Origin: Nageia nagi
Lineage: Eukaryota > Pinophyta
Assembly: GCA_050084985.1 (NCBI GenBank)
Contig: JBITNC010000001.1
Location: forward strand, 174,840,001 to 174,904,000
Length of the DNA stretch: 64,000 nucleotides
Direction: 5' to 3'
Both the position numbers and the translations under genes were made by a program. Positions 36,481 through 48,660 of the stretch are shown here, one piece after another (positions within the stretch are counted from its first letter, which is position 1; the number at the start of each line of letters is the position of its first letter). Under the pieces are notes generated by a model. It ran no database searches. It saw nothing but the letters and a program-made list of their open reading frames with translations, and was not told the origin of the DNA.

Positions 36481-37459
36481 TAGTGACTTGTATATAAAAA
36501 AATGGAGATCATGTGGTCACTTTGACAAAACAAAAAATTAAAAAGAGTAGCTATAAAAAATTTAGGTGTGTTTTTGTATATTTTTATACAATTTTTTCAA
36601 ATATGAATGATTTTAAATTTCAATATTTCAAAATTTATCGATTTCTAGTTAAATTGAAACCCTAGGTTTACTTTTTTCCAAACCCTAAGTGATATTTTTC
36701 AAATTTTATAAAGTTTATGATAAAATTGAGCCTCTAGTTTGTAAAATTATTGAAAATCTAGTTTCTAAATTTGTTTAATTTTGTAAACCCTAGTTTTTTT
36801 CAAACCTTAGATTTAATTCATCAAATTCTAATGAAATTAACTATCTAACATTTATGGTTTTCCTTTTCGATTAGGGTTTAGGGTTTTTATATTTTTATTT
36901 TGGCATAAAAATTACCAAATTTAAGCAAAAATATTATATTCTACAAAAACAAAATTCTATATATTTGTTGCAAAATCAAATTTAAAAGTAAAAATTTGAA
37001 TTTAGAGTACTTACCTCCAGATCTAGCTATGAATCTGATAAATCTAGCTTGAAAGTGATAAAAATCATTAAATTTTATAAAAACTAACCATTATGTCCTC
37101 CTCTCCTGCTAAAAAATTGGTCTACCCTATATTTTAACTTTGACTCAAACCAAAAAGTGATTTGTGGGGTATGTGGGGTATGTGAGGCATGCCCCTTTTT
37201 GTTTTATCTCTTTCCATGATCGACTTGATACATTGTTCAATGCATTAATACATTGAACAATGTGTCAATCATGTGTTACATAATGCATTAATTAATGCCT
37301 AAAAATATAAAAATAAATAAATACATAAAAATACGTACATAAATAATAAAAAATCATAAATACTTAAAAATACCCAAAAAATATTAAATACATTAAAATA
37401 CTTAAACAAATACTTAATACGTCAATTAATGCATAAAATACTTTAAAAATAATAATAAA
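36481..37459. other. No recognisable gene; one 13-bp perfect hairpin
   Basis: AT-rich non-coding DNA. ACATTGTTCAATG (37,230-37,242) and its complement (37,251-37,263) form a perfect stem with an 8-base loop. Confidence 0.5.
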
Positions 37460-37617
37460 CTAGCTTTGATATAACCCCTAATATATCAAAACACATCAAG
37501 AGATATCATTCCCGAGGTGCTTATCTTAAGTATAGCAATACTAAGAAATGAGATAGGCATCTTGAGAATGATATCCTCGACATTTTTTTTATAAATAAGG
37601 AGTTATATCAAAGTTAG
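37460..37617. repeat. 158-bp near-palindrome (foldback), ends CTAG
   Basis: Arms of about 65-70 bases begin CTAGCTTTGATATAACCCC and, on the other strand, CTAACTTTGATATAACTCC; both carry GATATCATTC and CTTATCT/CCTATCT. The centre CTTAAGTATAGCAATACTAAG is itself almost palindromic. It is either a MITE or, on the minus strand, the hairpin and CTAG end of the adjacent Helitron. A single related arm lies at 40,382-40,450. Confidence 0.7.
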
Positions 37618-37869
37618 TGGCATTTGTGGCTACATGATATATATAGGTTATATAATATTCAAAATATTCAAAATATCACATAATTAAAAGTAAATTCATC
37701 CATGAATTTTCGCAACATTGTACTACATTCAACCAATAGTTTTGCATCATTGTTCAAAGATATTTTATCAAAATTAATTTAAAATCAATCATTGATAATA
37801 ATAATAATGACTAATATTCATTCGAAAGAAAAAAATAATCAAAGTAATATTAAATATTGGCTATTCCAA

Positions 37870-39420
37870 AAACTTGAGTCTCTCTTCTTCAGCTTTCCTT
37901 TGAGAAACTCATTTTCTTGATTTCAATTTTGCATAATAGTCATATGGAAATGGTGTCAAAATTCTAATTCCATCTAATATACTTTATACTTCCCTTTCTC
38001 CAATATCTATTATTGCTTTATTAAGTGTCAAGCCTTGTGATTATGTATTGTCAAGCCCCAAGCCAATTGCAATGGAAGTTGATGTGTTTGACCCCTTACT
38101 AGTAGTATAATTGGAACAACTTTATCTTCAAATGTAAATCTTATAAAATGATCAAATTATACCATAACATATGTTGGTAGATTAGGTGGAGACTTCCCTA
38201 GTTTGTAGACATCTTTTTGAACATATCCCAATGCACCGTTAATAAGTCTAACTTTTTTCCATAAGTTGGATGTTAGCATAACTCTTGCATTCTTTGCAAT
38301 TAATAACTTAATTTCAAATTCTTCACTATCATCCCTTCCATGTTTTGCACTTCCTAATTTTGTTACAGTACTATGTGCTATTGGAAAATTTAAGTTGAGT
38401 AATCATAACTTGTTATGAACACACATTTCATTCCTAAGATATAGATTAATGTTATATATTAAATTTTTGTAAGTAATTTAATATTTAAAATATTATATGT
38501 ATTAAAAATAAATCCATACCTATTATGATCATGCATATTTTTATTAGTTGCAAATAGATGAATATTATGATCAAATTCATCCCTTATAGCTGGATCTAGA
38601 TTCAAATTTATTCTTGTCATCAATAATTTCCAATCATCTTCAATTGGATTTTCATCTCTTAGATTTATTAGAAGTTGAAAAAACCATTTTTGATCTTCAC
38701 TCTATCCTTCATGGTACATTATACCTATAAAAGGAAAAGTATATTGTCATAATGGATTATATATTTAAAATAATAAATATATCAAAGTAGTTATAAGTGT
38801 TTACCTAAAAACCATCTTTCCTTTTTTTTTGTGTAAGCATGCACCTTCTCTACATAAAATGTAACATTCTACACAATTGAGAATATCTTCATAATCAAGT
38901 TTTAAGTCTACTTGATCAAGTTGACTTGTATTCTTTAAACATGGATGTTGATTAACATTTTGAAGAACTTGAAAAATATATACAATGGTTAATAATTTAT
39001 TATTTATGCATATCTCTATATTTTGTTGATGTGGATCTCCTTTAGGATTCCATTCATGAACAATATTATCAAAATATATTTGTGCATTTTTAACTTGTTC
39101 TTCACTCATCCAATATAAATTATCCATATTTGGAGCTTCCTCTATCCATAGGAAGCCATGCACATGTGGATATCCCCTATGTTGCCATTCATATCTATAC
39201 CAAAATTCTTTTACTTACATTTATTTTTACAATACCTCCTTTGAAAAAATTGTATTTCATAGATGCATGTAATTAGCTACAATATGTGGATGAGTAATAA
39301 TATTTTATCATCACCATTTTTGCACTTCTCTTGAATCTATTGGTGGTGTTCTTGGCATTAAGGCATGAAGGTCAAGCCAATACATATCAGCTACACTTAA
39401 AATGAAAAAAATAGTTGGAG
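37870..39420 (-). pseudogene. Helitron Rep/Pif1 helicase, internally deleted
   Basis: Rolling-circle transposase of the Helitron class, minus strand. The Rep part reads SVADMYWLDLHALMPRTPP (about 39,415-39,350), then HPHIVANYMH, EFWYRYEWQHRGYPHVHGFLW with the two His of the HUH nuclease motif at 39,158-39,166, and an open frame 39,163-38,801 (GAPNMD-like, DYEDILNCVECYILC). After only ~60 bases the Pif1 helicase C-terminal half follows: EDQKWFFQLLINLRDENPIE (about 38,700-38,640), VMLTSNLWKKVRLINGALG and LPLQLAWGLTIH (about 38,270-38,030). The end of Rep and the helicase Walker A/B region are missing, which points to an internal deletion. Frameshifts and stops are also present. Non-functional. 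Confidence 0.88.
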
Positions 39421-41130
39421 ATCCAATTTGATGTAATAATGGTTATTATATTACCTAAAAATGTATAAATTACTTAAAAAATATAAATTGAAAATAAAAT
39501 AAAAAATAAAAATATCAAAAAACCATAAAATACATAATGAAGAATATATATTTTTGGAAAGCTAGTAATGCACCTTGATTTTGACATATATATTTCCATA
39601 ATCACATGTCTACTTGTAATTTAATCCTATGTATTTGCTACATACGTCTCTTTTGTTTTTAGTTTTTGAATCATGGTAGAAAGATATTACATAATAATAA
39701 TTATATTTTTTAATATTAATTTGTTACTGATACATAATACTAATATATATTTTAATTTTATATTAAAATGATAATATATCTAAGTATATTATTAAATTGA
39801 TAATATATCTAATTATATTACCTAAAAACATATAACTTACTTAAAAAATATAAATTAAAAAAAAAATAGAAAACATATGTCTCTTTTATTCTCAGCTTTT
39901 GAATCATGGCTGCTTGTTGAACTTTTCAAGGTAATGGATGTCTTGCATTAGTAATTAGGACTAATCTCTTTTTGTCTCCTGATAATATATGCTGCAATTA
40001 GGAATGAATAATATTATGTTGAAAATAATAAATTTAATCCCTAATATATATTTTTTTATAGTGAAATATATTTCTAAGAGCTAAATATATATTTTTGAGA
40101 CCTAAATATATGTTTTGCTATATTATATATATTTAGATATACAAATACATTGAAAACGTTAATTTTTGTATAGCAAAATATATATTTAAGTCTATAGAAC
40201 TATCTAATATATAATATATAGTTTTTACAGCTAAATATATATAATGTTCAATATAATACAATGAACATATTTTATTATACCAATAGAAAATATAATACAA
40301 ACAACATATTTTTATGATCTCATATGTTTCTATTCAATATAATATAGTGAACATAATTTCACTATACCAATAGAAAATATACTAGCTTTGATATAACCCC
40401 TTATATATCAAAAAACGTTGAGAGATATCATTTCGAGGCGCCTATCTCATTCCATTCTTTGTAAGTATGAACTGGAGAGACTGAACTTGTGTTCTTTCTT
40501 CTCTTAAATAAAATTTATGTATTTTTTCATCCTCTTAAATATTTTTGAAATTTTTTAGTTATATTTTTTATTATACCTATAATATTTTTTTCTTATACCA
40601 TAAAATTATAATATTATGATAGAACGCATACACAACAATTTTCGGCAAGAGGTTTACCGAGCCCAGCAAAAAACTATGGCGATAATGTGGATTCACTACA
40701 TGTAATGACAACCATATAAAATAATGTTATGGATGACTGTATTGACTCTGTTAAAGTATAAATATCAATCTACTTATTCAAATATCAAAGTAGAAGTGCA
40801 TTGGCACTGCGTGGTGGAGATGCATGGCAAATTGAAAACCACGAAATGTGATGGAAACAATATAAACTAAATTAATTTGGTATAATGGGGATTTTATGAT
40901 CTTGTGTTGATTTTATTGAATAACTTTCTAATAAAAAGAAGGCATCAACAACGAATATGTTAGACCAAGACATGTAAAACTTTGTGAATTCAGAGCATTT
41001 TTTGATAAAATTTTATGCGAACAGCAAGATAAGAAGCGCAAAAGAATTCAGAGTATAAATTGTATGTAAAATAAGAAATAAGAAATATTACAGTAAAAAT
41101 ATATTTACAATAGCAAAGAATTAACTTACA
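39421..41130. other. AT-rich DNA, no gene; solo foldback arm at 40,382
   Basis: Runs of AAATATATATTT-like sequence. The stretch 40,382-40,450 repeats the left arm of the foldback (CTAGCTTTGATATAACCCC, GATATCATTTCGAGGCGCCTATCTCATT). The rest holds nothing I can name; it may include the Helitron 5' end. Confidence 0.5.
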
Positions 41131-41139
41131 ATAAAATTA

Positions 41140-42125
41140 AAGTTCTCTTCTATTTTTACAATCTTTTGTTCCAACTTTACTTGTTTGAATTCACTGCATC
41201 TCTCGATTGATTTGGAAATGAATTTTTATGATGTTTGATATTCTTCCTTCTATTTATATAATAATTTTTGAAAAGATGTATCTTTTAATATTTTAGTTGG
41301 CTATATAATTTTAATTTTAAAAAAATTATTTTCCCGCTAATTGTTTAACGGACGGACTCACATGCGACATTTTGCTCCCCCACTCCACCCCCATGCTGTA
41401 GCTATAGAAACGCCTCTCGATGTAAATATAACAAACATATTTTTTATAATACAGTGAACATATTTTTATATTTCTTATTATATAATTACAGCGAACATAA
41501 TTACAGCTAAATATTACATATATAATGTTGACCTAAATACATTTTTACATTTTTTTACAGCCAAATATATAATGTTACGAGATCTAATATAATTACAGCG
41601 AACATAATTAACCCCTAAATATATTTAGAATTTTGACACCATTCTATAAGCATTTTCTGATCTTTTTTAAAATACATATTTTTACAACTAAATATATAAT
41701 GTTATGAGATCTAATATAATTACAGTAAATATGTATTTTTATAGCTAAATATATATTTTTAATAGCAAAATATATTTTTACAATAAATTATAATTACAAT
41801 AAAAATATAATTTTAGTAGTACAGAACTAGATCTTACAATGAAATTGGTCCTTCTTTTCTATTTTTTCTCTCTTTTCTTCCAAATTCGTTCTTTTGAATT
41901 TACTGTTCTTTCAAATTGAGAATGAACATGCAAAATGTTTCATATTCTTGCTTGTATTTATATTATTATTTTTGAAAAGATGTGTCAGTCTATATTTTTG
42001 CTTTCTAATTTAAAATTTTAGTTGGCTTTCTAATTTAAAATTTTATTTTTCAACCAATTATTTTAACAAATGGACTCACATGCGACATTTACTCTCCACT
42101 CTATCCCTTCATGCTACAGCTCATC
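41140..42125 (+). repeat. ~270-bp direct duplication
   Basis: 41,140-41,400 and 41,840-42,125 share, in order, TTGAATT.ACTG, TTTTTGAAAAGATGTGTC-like, TTTTAGTTGGCT, GGACTCACATGCGACATT and CATGCTGTAGCT/CATGCTACAGCT. The intervening ~440 bases are TATATTTTTA-rich. Confidence 0.7.
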
Positions 42126-42269
42126 GTAATAAATAAAAATACCTAAAAAATTATTAAATTCATAAAAATACATAAAAAATATTAAATAGTATTAAAAACA
42201 CATAAATAAATTAAATTAGATAGTTAAAATTAAATAATAAATACAATTGAATTAATAAAATGCAATGTT

Positions 42270-42555
42270 AATACTATGATATCATTAATGCTTTATTGAT
42301 TCTAATGTTATGTTAATGCTATGTTCATATTTTTTTAATGGTAATGTTAATTTGATTGCAATGTTAATACTATAATAATGTTATATCAATGTCAATTCTA
42401 TTACAATGTTAATGCAATGTTAAAGGTATATGAATGTTATCTTAGTATTAATAGTATTTTAATGTTAATGTTACTGTTAATGCTTTCTTAATGTTAATGT
42501 TATATTGAATGAATAGTTAATGTTAATAATAGATTAGTGTTAATGTTATGTACTT
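42270..42555 (+). repeat. AATGTTAATGCT simple repeat
   Basis: Low-complexity tract built on AATGTTAATG with variants. Non-coding. Confidence 0.8.
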
Positions 42556-43319
42556 TATTTTTTAGATACATATTCATAGTGCCTTTAAAATGAACATCAG
42601 TAAGTTGTAGGTCATGATCAACTATTGATTCTAATTTTCTTGAGTTCCCATCGCCATAATTACTAATCCATAGAGCAAGCTACATTTATATTTGACCATC
42701 AAGGTAGTCTTCCCTTAGGATAGGAGTCATTACTTTCCATTGAATGATTATAAAAAAAAGGAGATGAGAGTTATTTTGAGTGACACCAATGGACTAATTG
42801 GTCCATTGGATAGGTCATTAAGGGTTGATACGAGTTCTTATTAAGCCATTAATTACTCATCCAATGGTAATCCCTACATCCCATTGCACTTCGGGGATAC
42901 ATTTCATCACCATGTCGATACTTAGACCTATGAAGCCTTTTATCTACCATATTGAGCTTAGAGCTTGCATTGGTTAAATAAGGGTTGGATTGTCAATGAT
43001 GAAGATAAATTTGTAATGATGATTTCCAATATATTGTTATGTTACCCATTGGCAAGATATAGTAAACTCAACTTATAGTTTTACCAGCCTACCTTAATTT
43101 AACACTTGATTAGTATACATTCTAGGAAAATTAAAAACTTTAAAAAAATTCTTCACACTGTTCATATTAATAAGAATTAATCAATTTATGAAGTTGTAAA
43201 AAATATAAACACATCATATTGCATGATAAAGTAATTAGGAAAATAGGTTGCTTTATGCATATTTGCAACGTTATAAAAAAGATAACCACATTGCATTCCA
43301 TTTTCTTAATTTACTCATA
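42556..43319. other. No recognisable gene
   Basis: Unremarkable unique-looking AT-rich sequence; no domain, repeat or splice-linked frame seen. Confidence 0.5.
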
Positions 43320-43644
43320 TACCCTAAACATTAAACCCTATACCCTAAACATTAAATCTTAAACATTTAACATTAAACATTAAACATTTAACCCTAAGCA
43401 TTAAACCCTAAACATTAAGCCCTAAACTATAACCTCAAAATGTAAATCCTAAATCGTAACTTTAACCTGAAACCCTAAATCATAACCCTAACTTGAAATC
43501 CTAAACCATAAGTTTAAATCATAAATCATGACCCTAAATATTAAACTCTTAACCCTAAACCATTAACCCTTAAACACTTAATCCTAAACCCTAAAAATTT
43601 AACTCTAAATTCTAAACCTTAAACCCTAAATCCTAAATTGTAAT
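43320..43644 (-). repeat. Telomere-like array beta, left part
   Basis: CCCTAAACATTAAACCCTAAA-type variants. Interrupted by Tat-2 at 43,645 and resumed at 52,324. Confidence 0.9.
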
Positions 43645-44237
43645 TGTAGACCCAAAATAATGCATAAATATGGAAATTGATGCACTATTTAGCTACAATA
43701 TTTTTACTATTGCATATATTTGAAATATGGAAATAATAAATAATAGGAGTATATGTACCTTTTATTAAGTCACATGCTTAATCCATTAAGAGCAACATCC
43801 ATAAAACATGAGCATACATTCATTGTCATTAGTAGTCTAGATGATCTACGTCATTAGCAACCTAAAATACATAATAATATAGATGCAATAAAGAATGTAG
43901 CAATGAACGAATGAAAGATTCATCAAATTGCCAACACAAGATGTAATTCAAAAATAATATTTATGCATAACAAAGTGATATAACATTTGCTAGAATCTCT
44001 CTAGAATACTCCTCATATTCGTTTATCTGTAACCTTTTAGATCATATTTGATGCCTTTATATATAGCAACACATTTACATGACTTAGATATTTTTGACCC
44101 CTTGTACATAATACAATGGTCCATTACATAGATTACATAGTATTGGGTATTATTTTAACCCCTTCTTTACATCATACATCATTGATGTTCTAAAATGAAT
44201 TATTTGATAAATAATAATTCATTTTTAGGCATCTAGA
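43645..44237 (-). repeat. Tat-2 3' LTR
   Basis: On plus it reads TGTAGACCCAAAAT..AGGCATCTAGA. It contains a near-palindrome at 44,190-44,228 (CTAAAATGAATTATT / AATAATTCATTTTTAG), conserved in the other LTR at about 52,275-52,314. The polypurine tract is the complement of about 44,238-44,257. Confidence 0.92.
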
Positions 44238-44257
44238 TTTTGCCCCCCTTTGGAGGT

Positions 44258-45540
44258 ATGATTGAAGTAATGAAATTACATGTCCAAATAAGAAGTACAA
44301 AAGAAATTTTTTTTGAGAACTTTGAATTCTTTGCTGCACTACCCCTTTTTGTTAATGATGATAATCAGGGTCCCTTGCTACCCCCTTTTAGCTTGGATAC
44401 CCTAAAAAGAGTCCTTTAATGGTGAAATAAAGGAAATATTTGAAGAAGTGTATTTCTCTAAGAATTATGTTGTTTGTATATGTGAAAATGATTGTGCTAT
44501 CTAGTAGTTGTATGGTTTCATATCCAATGTTGGAGATTAAAGATATCTTTTTGCCCCTTGTGCTATTTTAACCATGAATCTAGTCATTCTATTATGTCTA
44601 ATACTCAAGAACCATTTGCACTTACATCCATGCCTTGAAATAGAGAAGATCTACTTTGTCTAATATGAAATGTAAAGGAAACATACATTATTGATGATGT
44701 GGAAATAGTAAGCACATTGCTGATAGTGTAGGATCATGTGTATTTTATTATATTATTTGAGATGTAGATACTTGCAATAAAGTGTTAGCAATACCTTATA
44801 TAAAAATAAGGTGGATGCATAATGAGTTACATAATTCATTGATGATGATTCAATGTTAGCAATCTACTTACGATTGCATAGTCAATTTTTCTTTTAAATG
44901 AATGAACTCTCACTAGCCATGTCGATGGTCATACATTTTATGTCTATGACCCAAAGACATTATGCTTTGTATGGTTCAAAGTAAAAATCATGTGGATACA
45001 TATCAAGTTGTATCAACCATTAGAGATAGGCCAATGTCAACATCTTGCTTACAATTGAATCATCAATTTATCTTTTAAGTGAGTGAACTCTCACTAGCCA
45101 TGTCAATGGCCATCAATGGTCATACATTTTATGTCTATGACCCAAAGACATTATGTTTTGTATGGTTCAAATCAAAAACCATGTGGATACATAGCAAGTT
45201 GTATCATCCATTAGAGATGAGCCAATATTAACATTTTACTTGTAATGGTTGCATCATTGGTTTGCTTTCAAATGAGTGAACTCTCACTAGCCACATCGTT
45301 GGCCATCGATGACCTTGCATTTTATGTCCATGGTCCATAGACATTATACTGTCATTGATTTTTATTTTTTTATTTTTTATTTTTATTTCACATCGTTAAC
45401 TCCATGTTAACAGTAACACACACTACTAACATCATGGGATTCTTGAAATTTTGTAAAAAAAATAAAAAAAATATATGTGCCCTACTCATGAGTGTGATGA
45501 TTTATAGGGCATGTAGCTATCTTCTCTACGTATAAAAATA
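44258..45540 (-). repeat. Tat-2 3' non-coding region with ~185-bp tandem repeat (3 copies)
   Basis: Units containing GAACTCTCACTAGCCA, CATACATTTTATGTC and CAAAGACATTATG begin at 44,904, 45,085 and 45,278 (spacing 181 and 193). The third unit is more diverged. No gene is seen between integrase and the polypurine tract. Confidence 0.8.
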
Positions 45541-45559
45541 TTTAATATGAATGGAATTA

Positions 45560-46930
45560 AATGTATTTGGTTTCTCCTTACCATCCATGGATGATAGTCT
45601 ATATGCACCTAAACTTGTTGCTTCAATGACAACAAATGGTTATAGCCAATTGGGTTCAAATTTTTCTTTTGCTTCATCATTTGCTATTATCTTATTTATA
45701 TCCTCTTTTAACACTAGATCTTCTACTTTGAATTCTTTTGATTCAATATTCTTACCAAATACCCTTTTAAGTTTTGCATGGTACACCTTTTTATGTTCAA
45801 AGGCTCTAATCCTTTTCTCATCTAACAATTCCAACTATTGCAATCTTGCTTTTCTTGCATCTTCATCTGAAATATCACCTTGCAAGGAAATCATAAGGGA
45901 GGTAATTTTCAATTATAGTGGGATAATGGCCTCATATCCATATAATAATGAAAATGGTGTTGCCCCAATGGCTGTACGAATATTAGTTATGTATAACCAT
46001 AATACATACAGTAATTGCTCATGCCAATCCCTCTTGTATTTATCCCATGTTTTGGAAAGAATGTTCTTAATTATCTTATTTATAGCTTTAGCTTGACCAT
46101 TTCCTTGAGGATAGTATACAAAACAAAAGGTTTGCATAATATGAAATATTTTACAAAATGCTCTCATATCTTTACCTTTGAAATTTGGGCCATTATCCAT
46201 GATTAATCTTTATGGTACTCCAAACCTTATGATGATGTTTTTCAATGAGAAATAAAATGACTTTAGTTTGAGTGACTAATTTCATTAGGATAGCTTCCAC
46301 CCATTTGGTGATGAACTCACTAGTTCTAATAACAAATTTGTGTCCTTCCCTAGAGTGAGGATTGATCATACCAATCAAATCTATGCCCCAAGTAGCAAAT
46401 GGACATAGAGAAATAATATAATGTAATTCTTGGGTAGGTTAGTTCTCTAAATTTGCATATTTTTAGCATTGCAAACAAGTTTTTACATGAGCTTTACAAT
46501 CTTCTTCCATAGTAGGCCAATAATAACCAATTCTCAAAATATTTATGTAGTACCTTTGCATGAGAATGGCCACCACATGAACCATTATGAGCTTATTCTA
46601 AGGTAGTAGCTATCTCATATTGTATCAAATATTTTAAAAAGCACCATCAAATGACCTCTTGTATAAAACCTCTCCAATGATGATATATTTTATTGCAATT
46701 CTCCTCAATCTTATCCTTTCATTTTTATCAAAATTCTTAGGTATGGTTTGGTGTTTCAAATAATTGTAGATAGCAAAATACCAATTTTGAAAATCATTTT
46801 CTTCTGTAATAAGATAGGTTTGAATATCATGCATATTGTCAATGTTAGAAAGAGAACTTAACTTATGAATAGTCAAGATAGTCTCTTCATCTTTAATCTC
46901 AATAGGTGCAAGAGAGGTTGCACTTGCCAT
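45560..46930 (-). pseudogene. pol: Tat-2 integrase with N-terminal linker (broken)
   Basis: Integrase inserts element DNA. The linker frame 46,930-46,634 (ENDFQNWYFAIYNYLKHQ, LYKRSFDGAF) leads to a decayed zinc region near 46,500. The core then reads GIDLIGMINPHSREGH with the first catalytic Asp, LIMDNGPNFKGKDM with the second (about 46,195), and PQGNGQAKAINKI, where the third catalytic Glu has become Lys (complement of 46,087-46,089; GAA to AAA). Typical C-terminal wording follows: LLYVLWLYITNIRTAIGATP and FSLLYGYEAIIPL, then an Arg/Lys-rich tail. Frames change several times. The plus-strand 181-codon frame at 45,551-46,096 is its antisense shadow. Confidence 0.88.
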
Positions 46931-46984
46931 TGCATCTACATACCTATTATTAGTCCTTGAAATATTCTAAATAGTATACATGTC

Positions 46985-47290
46985 AAAGTAATATAATAAG
47001 TCATTTACCACTATATTATAAGGTCTTAGCTTTTCATTGTTGTATCAAAAATATCTTGTACATGGTTAATAATAAGTTGTGAGTCCCCATATATCTTTGT
47101 CCTTAATTTTCAATGTGATAGTAGCTTTCAATCCCAATATCAATGCCTCATATGAAACCATATTATTTATGCAATCAAAACCAAGCTTATAGGCCATAGG
47201 GATTACCTTATTTGTAGGAGATACTAAAATAATATCTACCCCTAATCCATAAGAACATTTTGAGACATCAAAATACAGCATCCATATAAT
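46985..47290 (-). pseudogene. pol: Tat-2 second (archaeal-type) RNase H
   Basis: The frame 47,281-47,066 reads MLYFDVSKCSYGLGVDIILVS, KVIPMAYKLGFDCINN, MVSYEALILGLKAT. It has the first catalytic Asp (FDVS) and the Glu (SYEA). At the third site the frame reads WGLTTYY; a small deletion near 47,080 removes the conserved Asp and shifts the frame, after which similarity resumes (LIINHVQDI). A second RNase H between RNase H and integrase is known from the Tat lineage and supports the assignment. Confidence 0.8.
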
Positions 47291-47389
47291 GTGTTCATAT
47301 TTTGTGAGGCATATGTATTCATCCAGGATGGAAATTTTATCAAACTTACACCACTAATAGCCTATTATCAGGTCATAATGTTGTTGGTG

Positions 47390-48660
47390 TTATGGTTTCT
47401 TTTGAAATATGTTATAAAATAATTCATATACTACTACCTTCCTATCTTGAGGGAACTCAACTATCAAAATTGCAATTTCTTGACCTTTGATGAATTTTTG
47501 CTTTACCACATTGATATCAAACTCTTGTAACAACATCAACCATTTTGCTACCCTACCTGACAAATGTTGCTTGGCCATTAGATATTTCAATAGGTTAACA
47601 AGACTAACAACAAATGTAGTGTAATATAACAAATAATGTCTCAATTTTTCAATAGTAAATACAATGCCAAAACATAGTTTTTCCATGGGAGTATATCTAG
47701 TCTCATAATCAATCAATGTCTTACTAAGATAGTAGATAAATCTCTCTTTATTTTTTAAATCCTTTTCACAAACCATTGACCCTAATGCATATAATGTGAC
47801 TGAGATGTATAAGTAGGCATGTTTGGAGAAATCCATGGGAACTAGTATTGGTGGATTGAGAAAATATTATTTAATATCCTCAAATACTTTTTGGCACTTT
47901 TCATCTCATACAAATTTGACATCTTTCTTAAGCAAATGAGTGAATGGCCTACATTTGTCTTTAAGTTGTGAAATGAATCTTCTAACTAAATTTATTTTAC
48001 CTTGGATACTCCTTAATTATTTCAAGTTTTTGGGTGGAGGCATACTAATAATGGCTTTTACTTTCTTAGGATCTACTTTTATTCCTCTATTAGAAACCAT
48101 AAACCCTAATAATTTTCCATAAGTAACTTCAAATGCACATTTTTGAGGTTTAAGTCTTAATTTGTACCTTTTCAAAATGTTAAAGACCTCCTTAAGTGCT
48201 TGCAAATGATCTTGATCTTGCTTGGATTTGATCAAGATATCAACATAAACCTCCATGATTTTATGAATATGCTCATGAAGCATGGTGACCATTGCTCTTT
48301 GATATGTAGCTCTTGCATTTTTAATTTCAAAGTGTATAACCTTCCAACAAAAATTATCCCATGGAGTAGTAAAAGTTATTTTATGTTGATCAACAAGGTT
48401 AATCAAAATTTGGTTATAACTAGAAAATCCATCCATGAATGATAATGTATCATGACCAACTATACTATCCATAATCATATCAATATTTGGAAATGGAAAA
48501 TCATCTTTTGGACAAGCATTATTAATATCATGAAAATCATTACATATGTGTATCTCACTAATTGGTTTAGAAATAGGAACAATATTAGCCATCTAATTAG
48601 AATAATTAGTAGTCCTTATGAATCTAGCATTCAAGTAATTTTCAATTTCTTTTTTGACTA
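47390..48660 (-). pseudogene. pol: Tat-2 reverse transcriptase and first RNase H (broken)
   Basis: The frame 48,592-48,017 opens MANIVPISKPISEIHICNDF and carries CPKDDFPFPNIDMIM, SFMDGFSSYNQI, TPWDNFCWKVI and NARATYQRAMVTM. The catalytic box reads YVDI (complement of 48,236-48,247); one codon, the second metal-binding Asp, is missing. KPQKCAFEVTYGKLLGF and PPPKNLK end the polymerase. RNase H follows in 47,836-47,390: DFSKHAYLYISVTLYALGSM, YYLSKTLIDYETRYTPMEKL, EKLRHYLLYY, GRVAKWLMLLQEFDINVV. Stops separate the frames. Confidence 0.9.

Noticed and set aside
45551-46096. A 181-codon plus-strand gene
   Set aside because: It is the antisense shadow of the Tat-2 integrase, which has clear family motifs on the minus strand.
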